Assembly (NCBI GenBank): GCA_030267565.1
Contig: BRXU01000049.1
Coordinates: 310,001-374,000 of the forward strand
DNA from: Pleodorina starrii
Lineage: Eukaryota; Chlorophyta; Chlorophyceae; Chlamydomonadales; Volvocaceae
Length of the DNA: 64,000 bases
Direction: 5' to 3'
A program made the position numbers and the translations under genes. This document shows, one piece after another, positions 10,984 through 21,507 of the stretch (position 1 is its first letter; each line of letters starts with the position of its first letter). The notes beneath the pieces are model-generated. The model was not told the origin of the DNA. It did no database searches and saw only the letters and a program-made list of their open reading frames with translations.

Positions 10984-13588
10984 CGAGACCGAACTTCACT
11001 CCAGTTTGCGCCGACGCAGACTGTCAAGTGGAGAGGCTACCCAGTTATTTGTAAAAATAAAAATCCTGTAGTGTCAGGTTTGTGTAAATGAAGGACAAGC
11101 ACAGCCAGCTCCGGGCACGGTGGACGCCATTCTCCTCAATCGACCTGTTTGCGGCCAGCGCCACGGCCTTTGCGGCAATCTATTGTAAGCAACACAGCAA
11201 GTGTGACCGAGGGGACATCATGCTAGGGACAGAGCTTTACCAGTACGGCCCTGGATGGGTGAAAGGCGGGCGTTGCGGCAATGACACGCACGAACGCTGA
11301 GACGCCGTCCATTGTTGTGCTCACAAGTAAATATGTAATTAATCATTAAAATTTGCAAGGGTTTAAAACGCTGGACAGCAGCCTCCCAGACTTGAGCTTT
11401 ACGAGGTGCACGGCACACCGCTCACCAGCCGCACCGAAAGGGGAAAACTCGTAGATTATTTACATAACATAATAGCTATTTATTTCTAGGCTCGTAATTA
11501 TTTCTTATTGCAAGCCAGGCCGGAGTGGCCGGCGATCAAAACATCACTCTTAACCAAGTACCGTACTACCGGTAAGCCTCGACGCTCTAGCCCCTGAGCG
11601 TTGATTTCATTGGCACTATGTCTCATCTCATGAACATAATAATTCCTACGTTAAAAATTACGTCGATTATGGATTTGCTGCGAGGTGCGCGAATTGAGCG
11701 GGGCCGACAGTCAACATGTTCACCTGATCGATCGTGAGATGGATGAAAGCCGCCGCAGCTGCTGAACCACGTTGCAAATATATCAGAAATGACGTAAGAG
11801 GTTTTCATGCTGCTCATTGTTCATCAGAAGTCTGGTTGCTGCCGGTAAAGCACACGCGAGGTTTCTGTGCTCACTTTGCGCCGTGCCGTGCCGTGGCGTG
11901 GCTGATGTCTGATGTGCGCGCCTCCTTCCGAGGAGTCCGCAAACGCCCTCCCTCCCCCTTCCTTACACACACACGAAGGAATCAGCAGTGGCATTCATGT
12001 TCTGGGTTTGCTGTACCACGACCCAAGCCCGTTGGCGCTACTCTTCTTCTGGAGTCCGAAGCCCCTCATTGCGTAGCAACCGCAACCACCCCAACAACCA
12101 CCCCCACAACAACCAGAACGATGCGAAAGTTGGACGCCGACTAGTACATCAACATTTGGGTGCGTGTGTGTGATACAGACACAGGGGATGCAGACAGAAT
12201 GACAGATGGTGCAGGCATGCAGGTGAGGCGCCAACCTTGGGAATCATTACAATCATAGTACCGGTACGCAGTGTTACCTCACACGCGTCATGTCCTCTCA
12301 CAACAACAACGGCAACAACGGGGGCGGCCGCTACCGCCCCATCGCACATTCGCACTGCCCGCCAACCATCCCACAGCACGTCGTACATTCGTACATTCGT
12401 ACTGCTGCCCTGCCGCCGCCATCCGCCGAACCGGACAGCAGCCGCCGCCAGCGACATCCTCCCCCACCTCGCCCGGCCCCGAGGTTGCTTTGTCCTTGTT
12501 CCAAAAGCAAAGGGCTCCAAACATCAACTTCCGTGCCCCAGCAACAACCTAAAGACGCAGGCGCCAGCGCACACGGACTCAATCCGCGCAGTCCGCGCCC
12601 CGCCACCTGCCGATACGCCCCTCAGCTCCAACCAACAATATGTCGTAGGTGTAACCCCCCGCCGCCACCCCCCGCCCCTTCGCGTCCTGTCCCTAGCCCG
12701 CACCGCCATCCCCCACCCCGCGCCATGCGAGCGAAGCAGCATCAGTGGCACCTGCCCTTCCTCCTGCAGCCACTGCGGCAGCGGAACCCCTTCCGGTGTG
12801 TGTATGTGTATGTGTATGTGTGTGCGTGCGCGTGTGTGGTCCCCTTCAACTCACCACTCAACCAAACCAAACCCCTCACCACACCAAACTCAACCCTCGC
12901 AACTCAGTTCCTATAGGCCCCAGCCCGCCCGACCCAAGCGAGCAAGACGCCAATCTCATTTAGATGGCCTCTGATGGCCTCTGCGACCCCTCTGCGACCC
13001 CTCTGCGACCCCTCTGCGACCCCTCGCCTGCCGCTTGCTGCTCGGCCGCCCCTCCTGCCCTGCCGCCCTCTCCATGCGTCACCTGCAGCCTGCCAACATG
13101 ACTGCCTCCCCGCCGCTCTGCTCTGCTCTGCTCTACCCAGCTCTGCCCCGCCCCGCCCTGCCCAGCTCTGCTCTGCTCGTGTTCCGCATGCTGCTGCTGC
13201 TGCGTCGGCGGCGGCGGCGGCTTCGATGCCGAAATCAACGACCTCGAGCCATCCATCCGTCCATCTTTTTCTCTGCCCTGTCCGGTCTCCGGTCTCCTGT
13301 GCTGTCCTGCTGCCTGTCCTGTCTCCTGTCCTGTCCTTTCCTGCTCCGTCCGTCAATCCCGGTCAGTCCCGGTCAGTCCCGGCTGCGCCCCCGACGGCCC
13401 TCAGCCCGCCCGCTCCGACCGGCCACTGAGGGTTAAGGAGAGCGCATCCGGTCCCCACCCTCACAGCGCTTTCCCTCCCTCTCAAGGCCATCCGCCCCCC
13501 TCAGTGGGGGTGTCAGCAGCCCCCTCAGCACACCCCCCTCAGCACACCCCCTCAGCCCCCTATACGGTGGCCAGTCCCGGATGGCTTG
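10984..13588. other. Intergenic, simple repeats
   Basis: No gene is supported. At 10440-11900 the sequence is clearly less GC-rich than the genes. At 12966-13024 an 11-bp tandem (CCTCTGCGACC) repeats about five times; CTCTG runs follow at 13110-13170, and CCCCTCAGCACAC runs at 13500-13560 lie next to the ABC transporter stop codon. Confidence 0.5.
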
Positions 13589-16500
13589 CTAGGGCCGGCC
13601 CCGGAACCTCAGCAGCAGAAACGTGGTCGTCAGGAAGGCGCACATGAGCAGCAGCAGGGAGCACACGTCGCACAGCCAGGCGTCCGTACGGAAACCAAAC
13701 GTCTGTCGTATTGCCGGTGTCGTATTGTGTGGCGTGTGGCGTCGTGTTGTGTTGCGGCGGAAGGGAGGGGAAGGGAATGGGGACGGAAGAGAGGGAGGGG
13801 GCGGTAGGGTGTGAGTGTTGTGTTCTGTTCTGTTCTGTGGGTTTACACACGGCGGTGTTTGACATCGCCCAGCGGCACGAGCGCCTCTGCAGAGCAACAT
13901 GCCAGTCAGGAGTCAGCTGCAGTCAGTCAGTCAGCCGCCCCCTTCACAGTCCACACCCCCACTCTCAACCCCCCAGCGGTGACCCACCTGCCAACGCCGA
14001 CGCCGACGCCAACGCCCGCCAACCCAACCCGCTACAAAGCCCGCCCCGACCCGACCCTAAACCCCTCCCCAGCCCCCGCAACCGCACCCCTGACAATCCC
14101 CCGTCGCCGCTATACCCCGCTCCCCTCTTTACAAGAAATCAAGCCGCAGCACAGCGCCCCTTCTCGGGCCCCTCCCCCCCACCCCCCACACACATACACA
14201 TACACATACACATACACATACACGCACGCACACGCCCCTCCCCCGCCCCCCCCCCACCCCCACCTGCAGCACCTCGTCCCCCGTGACGTCGACGTACGGC
14301 ACCTGGTCGGGCGGTGTTCCCGGCTGGTGGTATCCGGTGAAGCGGAATCCGGTGGCTCCTCCAAACTCACCGATCAGGAGGGCCTCGAACGCATAGCTGG
14401 GTGCGGCAGGGAGGGGTGGATGGGAGGGGTAATCCACGTACAGGCCAGAGCCCGTAAACGGTAACGTGGATCAGAAGAATCCTTCCTGTCTGTCGTCCTT
14501 AGGGTTTTAGGGCTTGCGTTTTCGTTCAGACCGCATTGCGCGGTGGTGGTGGTGGTGGTGGTGGTGGTGATGGTCGTGGGTGGGTGGGTGGGTGGTGGGG
14601 CATATGGGTAGCGAGGCGCGTGCAAGGCTTGGGCGGCCGATAGCTTCTCCGTACGGCAACCCCCCGTCACTCACCGTACGTACGACAGATCTGCCAGCCA
14701 GGCCACCAGTGGCGGCATGCGGCTGCGGCTGAGCAGGAATCCGCCGAAGAGGGTGGAGGTCAGCACGCACAGACTGCCCAACTGCGGGGAGGGTGAGGGG
14801 AGTGGAGGAGCAGGGGGGGAGGATGTGCGTGTGCGTGTGTATTTGTGTGTCTTTTTTGGGGGGGGGGGGTATCCACGTATAGGCCGGGGGGGAGTTGGTT
14901 TCAAAACCCTAAAAAACCCTACAACCCACCACCCCCACCACCATCTCCCCCACCCCTTCACCTCCCTCCCCATCCCGGCCCACCATGTTCGCCAGCGACA
15001 CCGACCCCACCGCCGCCCCAATGCTCATATTGGCTGCCGCCGCTGTGATGTTCGCCAGCACCAGCACCCCCCAGTGACCCGCCAGACTGCGCACATCCGC
15101 CCGCAGACCGATCATTCCGTAGCTCAGCAGAGAGAAGAGGCCGGGGGGGAGCACCCGCAGAGGCAGCACGTCCCACAACACCACGGCCGTGAAGTAGGCG
15201 GCTGGGGGGGCGGCGGGGAGGGGGGGGGTTGGGGGAAGGGGGGGGGCGGGGAATGCGAAGGCATGGGGTTTGGGGGGGGGGTAGGGTTTGGGGTTGGTTT
15301 AAGGGTTTTCGAACATCGTGAGCTGACTACGGTAGTGACTGGCTTACTGGCAAATGAAATCCAGACAAAGAACATACACATATGCACACACAAACACACA
15401 CACACACACACGCGCCATGTCCCATGCGCCCAGATACGCCAACCACACCTGTGCCGTACACCCCGCTCGCCCTCTCCCTCATGAACAGCAGTGCCTCGTC
15501 CCTCCACACGGGCAGTGAGGAGAGGGAGAGCAGTGCCAGGAAGAGGAGCATGAAGAAAAGGGCGCCGAAGCGGTCCTGGAGTGGGAGTGAGGGTGAGGTG
15601 GAGGGTGAGGGTGAGGGTGAGGTGGAGGGTGAGGGTGAGGTGGGGTGAGGTGGGGTGAGAAAGGGGGAGAAAGGGGGAGGAAGGGTGGTAAGAAGACGGG
15701 GAAGAGTTGAGGGGAGGGGGGGGGGAAGGGTGAGGTTGGGGTTGCTGATGAGGGTGCTGACCAAGTGGGCCTTATAGCGGGAACAATGTGCGGTCATTGG
15801 GGGCATCGGCATATGGTGGGAACAATGTGTGTTCGCGACCCTTCCCCCCCCCACACACACACATACGCACAAATACACAAATACACACATACACACACGC
15901 CCCCCCCCCGCCTACCTGTATTCCGCCCGTGTCCCTGCCGGTCCGCCAGTAGATGGCTCCCACACCCAGCGCCATAAGGCCCGTGGCCACAAAGTGCAAC
16001 GTCACCAGCATGGGGTGCCGTACAAGGCCGGTGGCGCGCCGCCGGCTGAGCACCGCAATCTGCGCCGCGCCACCAGCCGCACGAAAGCAGCAAAGCAGGG
16101 AAGAGGGATGGGACGGGTTAAAGGAGGAGGGTGGGGTGAAATCGGTAGAAAGAAAGAAAGACAGAAAGACAGCAAGAAAGACAGAAAGAAAGAAAGCGAG
16201 AGAAAGCGAGAAACCGCAGCTCGATGGCCAACGGGGAGTGGCCCACGAGTGGACCAACGGAGGGAAGGTAACTTGAGGGGTCTTAGGGGAGTAATTAACT
16301 ATACCGTGCCGTACCTGGTGCCCGAAGGAGCTCTCGTACTTCCGGAGCGCCGCCAGCGCCTGCAGAGGGCGACAGGGCCGAAAGAAGAGAATCAACCCCT
16401 CCGCTCTCTCAAAATAGTCTGGACCTGGCAAGTTGCCACCGGGGCCTTTGGCTGAAGCCGGTTAACCCCCCTCCCCTCCACTTCTCCCAGCTGGCCCAGA

Positions 16501-19500
16501 CACCCACCTCGGCCCCTGCCGGCCCGGCCCGGCAGCACCCCGCCAACCGCCAACCGCCAGCCTTCACACACACACACAAACGTACGCATACACACTCACT
16601 CACATACACACTCCCTCCCCCTCCCTCCCTCCCTCCCCCCCTGCCCCACCTGCGCCCTCTGCTGGTGCAGCAGTGCATCCCCCAGCTGCACCCGCCCCAT
16701 CCACCCGCCGTCCTCCGCCGCCACCTCACTGCCCCGCCAGCCCTCCACCAGCGAGGCCACCTCAGCGGCGGGGGCGCGGATCACCAGCTCCAACACAGCA
16801 TCTGGGGGGAGAGAGGGGGAGGGGGAGGGAGGGAGGGAGCGGGGGGAGCGGGGGAGAGAGGGGGAAAGGGGGGTGAGGGGAGGAGAGCGGGGACGAAGTC
16901 AGTGCGATGCGAAAGATCCGGGCAAGAGAGGGAGGCAGGCGGGTGGGCCCAAAGAGGCCTGGGCTGTAACAAGGCGGGTATAACACTCAAGAAACGCACG
17001 GCTAGGCAGCCATCCGCCCACCCCTTCTCCGCCACCCACCCGCCCTCCATCCCCCCGATCCACTCACGCCACCCCACCCCCCACCCCCCACCCACCCGCC
17101 ACAGCCGCCGTGTCCAGTGGCAGTGAGCAGCCCAGAGAGGTGAAGTGCTCCCGCATACGACCCGTGGGTCCAGTGAACACCACCTGAGGGAGGGAGGGAG
17201 GGAGGGAGGGGGAGGGAGGGGGAGGGGAGGGAGGGGGAGGGGAGGGAGGGGGAGGGGAGGGAGGGAGGGGGGAAGGGGAGGGAGGGGGAGGGAGGGGGAG
17301 GGAGGGACAAGTTAGGGATTGCTTCAGGCGGCCTGCTGCTACCATCCCGGCTACTGCCATCTTGACTGCTACTGCCTGCTGGCTCCCGTTGGCTGATACT
17401 GCCGGCCCCGCTACCGCCAGCCCCCCGGGCTCCGCTACTTACTGCCGACCTTGCTACAGCGCTATCAAGGACCTGCAGCCACACGTCCACTTGCCTGCCC
17501 GCCTGCCCCCTTAGCCTGCCTGCCTGCGTGTCTGCCTACCACCACGTCTGCTGCTTCCACGCCTAGCCATATCGCTAATCTGATCTGCTAATCGGATCTG
17601 ATCTAATCACCAGTTCACCACCTTTTGGCGGATCAGCCTGCGGCGCACCTGTCCGTCTCCACTGAGCAGCATCAGTCTGTCCATTGTCCTCAGCACATCG
17701 GGTCTTGGCTGGTGTATGGACAGCAGCACATTGACCCCCCCTCCCGCCAGCCCCGCCAGCACCTCCACCACCCGGGCTGCGTTGGTGGAGTCAAGACCGG
17801 TGGTGGGCTCGTCAAGCAGCAGCAGACCGGGACGGGTAAGCAGCTCAACGGCGATGGACACACGCCGCTTCTCACCGCCTGGAGACGGAGGGGAGGAGGC
17901 GGAAGGGTGGGTCGAGACAGGTGGGGTGGGGTTGGAGGGGGACGCAGAAAGGGGGGAGCGGGGGGGAACGGCGGAGAGGAGCACTAGAGCCTCCAAAGGG
18001 GAAAGGAAAAGGCAAAGTAGAAAGGCAAGTCTCTCGCCCCCCCCGCCCTCCTCGCTCCGCTCCCCCTGCAGCCCCTCCTTCCTCCTACCCTTCCCACCTG
18101 TTTTTCTTCACAAGCCGCCCAAAGAAGTTGATGCCAACTCCCCACCCTGCCAATGCCTGGAAGCCCTCCCACCCGCCCGTTACCCCCTCAATACTGCCAA
18201 GCTGCGTGCATGAACACGTTTCCCCAACCGGTACCCAACCCAGTCACTCACCCAACCGTCCCAACCGCCGCACAGCTCCCCACGCAACGATCCACCACTC
18301 CATCCACCACCCAACAACCCGCAGCACCCACCCGACAGCCCCCGCACGAACTCGTCTCCGATGAGGCTACGCGCCACCCGGGTCAGCCCCAGCTCCGAAA
18401 CCACCGCCGCCACGCGCGCCGAAATCACCCCCGCCGAGCCGGCGTCCCTGCCCGCGCCCCTGCTCCCCGCCGCGTCCGCTCGTCGCAGCGCCGCGGGCAG
18501 CCTCAGCGCCGCGTGGAATGTGAGGTACTCGGTGACGGTGGATGTGCCCGGCAGGACAATCTCCTGAGCCACGTAGCCGCACACCTGAGAGCAGCGGCGG
18601 CGGCAGGCGGGCAGGGAGGGGTTGGGGTGTGGGGCAGGGAGGGTGTGAGGGTGTGCGGGTGTGACTTTCCGCATCGAATGGGGCAACGATGGGGGCAGCA
18701 CCACGAGGGGGTTGCACTACTGCCCTGCAACTGTTTCACTTTGCCTGCGCTGCGCTGAACATCACACCCCACACCCTACTTGATGGCGAAGGAAGGGGCT
18801 ACCTCTGCCGCCTATCTATAACCCAAAACCCACAGTCCGCCTTCGTTGACCGTGCCCTCCTGACGGCCCCTCCTGCCTGCCCCCCGGAGAGGGAAGGACA
18901 CCCTCCCTTACTCCTCCTTCCCCTGCCTCCCGTACTTCTCCTTCCCGTCCCTCCCCCGCCCTCTGTGCTCCATCGCCCCTCCTCCCCTGCCGCAGCCCGA
19001 AAACAAACCCTAAAAAACCTTAAAACCCGAATTCCCCTCCGCACCTTTCGCAGCTGCGCCGCCCCCACCCGGTGGCCGTTGATCCGAATCTCCCCGCTCA
19101 CTCCACCGCTGGACCCGTGCCGCCGACCCGACAGCACATCCATGAGCGTAGTCTTGCCTGCGGCGCGAGGTGTGTGTGTGTGGTGGGGGATGGACAAGAG
19201 CAGTCCGCATAAGCAACACCAAGGTGCAACGAGGGCATTGAAATGGAGGAGGGGGGCCCCGGTTGGGTCGATGCCCTCAGGCCGAGATGTTGGCGGCCCA
19301 ACGAGTGCACCGGTCGCTGTGTGAACAACAACCCTGAGAAGGACCGCAAATTGGTGCAGAGATGGAGGGTTTGATGATCCGGGGTAAGACCACCTGGCGA
19401 GACCACGAGAGTCAAGGTGTACATAGTATGCCAAATTCGGACAGGTTGGGGTGCTCGACAGGCGCTCTTTGGGGAGCACCCAATAAATCAAATCGCCGTC

Positions 19501-21146
19501 ACGGGGAATCGAACCCCGGCCTCCCGCGGGCAGCTTCATTGACAGGCGGGGATACTGACCACTATACGATGACGACCCCCCCGACCGGGATCGAACCTGC
19601 ATCTACAGGCGACCCAATCAGCATCCCAAACCTGCTGGGCTGTCGAGATGCCAATTGCGTCGAATCCCTTATACCCATGGGTTCTGCTGGGCCCTGCTGG
19701 GCCCTGCTGAGTTCTGCTGGGTTCTGCTGAGCCCTATCCTATTTCGGGCTCTAAAGCACAACTGACCCCTTTTCCTTAGCGCACACGTACCCGCGCCGCT
19801 GGGCCCCATGATGGCGAACAAACAGCACCGCCCCGCGCCCAAGGAGCCGCCGCCTCCACCACCACCAAGCGCCGCCGTCGCCGCATCCAGGGCATGTGAA
19901 TCGTCGCCGCCATTAATGCCGCCGCCGCCGCCATTCAAGCGGCGGAGGCCAAAGCGTGACAGCGTCTTGTTCGTAAGGCCCAGGCGGGAGAGGAAGCCGC
20001 CGCCGCCGCCACCTGTGCCGGCGTCGGCGCCGGCTGCGCCGCGCGGCGGCGCCATGGACAGCGGCTGTACGGCATGCATGGGCTGTACGACAGCGATAGT
20101 GTGTTCGCGGTCGCTGCCCGCCTCCGCCTCCGCCTTGCCAGCGGCCAGCGGCGACATGCCTGGCCAGCCCACGACGTGCACGACGGAGGATCCCTGCGCC
20201 GCCGACGGCGGCGGCGCCGGCGGCATCGTGCCGTTGCCGCCGCCGCCGCCGCCGTACGCCATGGACGACGCGGGGCTGAGGCTGCTCGCCGTCAGCTGCC
20301 GCTGCAGCGTGCTGCCGCCGGCGGCGGTGCTGGCGACGCTAGTGCCGGCGAGCTTAGCCTGCGCTGACGGCAGCCCCGCCGCCGGCAGCGGCGGCGGCGC
20401 CGGACCGCTGATGCCGCTGACAGACTGCAGTACATATCGTACACGGCCGCGCCCCAGCGGCAGCCGTACGGAAATGTTCTCCCAGGACAGCACCATGCCG
20501 CCGCCACCGCCCGCCTCTGAGCCGTCGGCGGCGACAGACAGCGCCAACGCGCCGCCGTGGTGTCGTACCGGCGTCAGCGCCGGTGCCGGCGCCGCCACCT
20601 GTTGGTTCAGCCACACGCCCAACCGGGCTCCGTCGACGGCGGCGGCGGCGCGGCCGCCGCCGACACCGGCTGGCAGCGGCGACGGCGACGCCGCTGACGG
20701 CGCCGCCGACGGCGGCGGCGCCACCGGCCTTGCGTCGACGGTGGCGGCTGGCGCCGCGGCCCCCGTCGGCGGCGCCGGCGGCGGCATCGGCAGCATCATG
20801 GAGCTCAAAGACTCGGAATGCGCCACCACCGACCTCGCCTCGTCTACCTCCCGCTCCTCCTCATCAGAGTCCGGCTCCGGAACCAAGAGCGGCTCGCTGC
20901 CGTACGCCGTACCGGCGCCAGCCGCGGCGCCAGCTTCGCCCGCGCCGGCGGCGGCGCCTCCGGCGCCGCCGGGCCCCTGGCGGAGGCGCCGCAGACGCGT
21001 CGCCGCCGCGGCGGCGGCGCGGGCGGCGGCGGCGGCGGCGCGGCGTACGGCAGCGGTGACGGCGTGCCAGGTGGTTCCGATGCGGAGCAGCGCCCAGGCG
21101 ACTGTACGACCGGTCAGATCCTCAAAGTCGTCCAGGAGCGAGTGGC
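13589..21146 (-). CDS. C-terminal half (NBD2-TMD2, exons 22-34) of a full-size ABCG transporter
   Basis: Exons, 5' to 3': 21146-19791, 19157-19045, 18584-18332, 17878-17649, 17183-17096, 16801-16650, 16359-16315, 16059-15916, 15575-15449, 15201-14984, 14781-14675, 14396-14264, 13702-13589 (TAG stop). All borders are GT-AG and phases agree throughout. The product has Walker A GPSGAGKTT, Q-loop GYVAQEIVLPG, signature VRGLSGGEKRRV, Walker B LLLLDEPTTGLDS and H-loop SIHQPRP, followed by six TM segments in white/brown order; the last (CSLLLLMCAFLTTTFLLL) ends near the stop. About 200 low-complexity Ala/Gly/Pro residues separate the first beta-strands (VLSWENISVRL) from Walker A. The first exon joins exon 21 upstream in phase, so I read it as the second half of one protein. 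The alternative is a separate gene starting at an in-frame ATG at 21327. ABCG proteins export lipids, hormones or wall monomers; the substrate is unknown here. Confidence 0.85.
14430..14484 (-). repeat. Intronic dispersed repeat, copy 1
   Basis: Long copy of the motif whose plus-strand core is ATCCACGTATAGGCC, here slightly diverged, followed by GAGCCCGTAAACGG and CAGAAGAATCC. It lies about 35 nt before the acceptor of the exon starting at 14396. Confidence 0.75.
14869..14890 (-). repeat. Intronic dispersed repeat, copy 2 (short)
   Basis: Core TATCCACGTATAGGCCGG after a G-run, in the intron before the exon starting at 14781. The second half of the motif is absent. Confidence 0.7.
19446..19485 (-). 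other. Hairpin just downstream of tRNA-Asp
   Basis: GGGTGCTC and GAGCACCC form a perfect 8-bp stem around a loop of about 20 nt, ending about 9 nt 3' of the tRNA on its strand. It could be the tail of a tRNA-derived SINE or affect 3' processing. The role is unknown. Confidence 0.5.
19494..19576 (-). tRNA. tRNA-Asp(GTC) with an 11-nt intron, nested in an ABCG intron
   Basis: On the minus strand a complete cloverleaf folds: acceptor GTCGTCA/TGACGGC with discriminator G, D arm with AGTGGTCAGT loop, anticodon stem CCCGC/GCGGG with loop CTGTCAC (anticodon GTC), variable AGGC, and T arm CGGGG-TTCGATT-CCCCG. An 11-nt intron (19529-19539) sits one base 3' of the anticodon, the canonical eukaryotic position; without it the tRNA is 72 nt. 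It lies in the intron between ABCG exons 22 and 23, on the host gene's strand. Confidence 0.88.
19581..19660 (-). repeat. tRNA-like remnant or SINE module upstream of tRNA-Asp
   Basis: Immediately 5' of the tRNA, the minus strand carries a box-B-like GCAGGTTCGATCCCGG and an anticodon-arm-like hairpin (CAGCA...TGCTG), but no full cloverleaf forms. Chlamydomonas is known to carry tRNA-Asp-related SINEs, and this may be one. 19680-19735 adds a degenerate tandem of about 10 bp (GGGTTCTGCT/GGGCCCTGCT). Confidence 0.4.
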
Positions 21147-21507
21147 CTGTGTGGTGTCCGTACCGTTGGTGTCCGTACGGTTGGTTGCTGTTGTGATTGG
21201 TATGACCGTTGTTACCGGAAACACTCGTACGACATACCTCGTCGTATGGGAGAATGGGACAGAGGGGCCAGCGACCGGGCCCGCCAGCGGCAGGCGGGCA
21301 AGCGGCCCTCGCTCCTGTAGTGTGCATACGCCCACTGCCCAGCCCGGGTGCGAATCATGACAACAATGGCCACCACCACCACCACTACAACAAACGCATG
21401 TGGATGGAGTGTGCACCGCAATCCGACCAGGGCGACGGCGTCCAAGGCGTACAGTACTGCCTTACGAAAGGACATCTTGTCGTACTGTCGTACAACGACG
21501 TACTCAC

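Noticed and set aside
11734..12144. 136-codon plus-strand ORF
   Set aside because: No domain, and it ends in a microsatellite-like Thr-Pro repeat; likely chance.
19808..21196. 462-codon plus-strand ORF
   Set aside because: It is antisense to the low-complexity NBD2 exon of ABCG. Real motifs (VLSWENISVRL, GPSGAG) are on the minus strand with proper splice sites.
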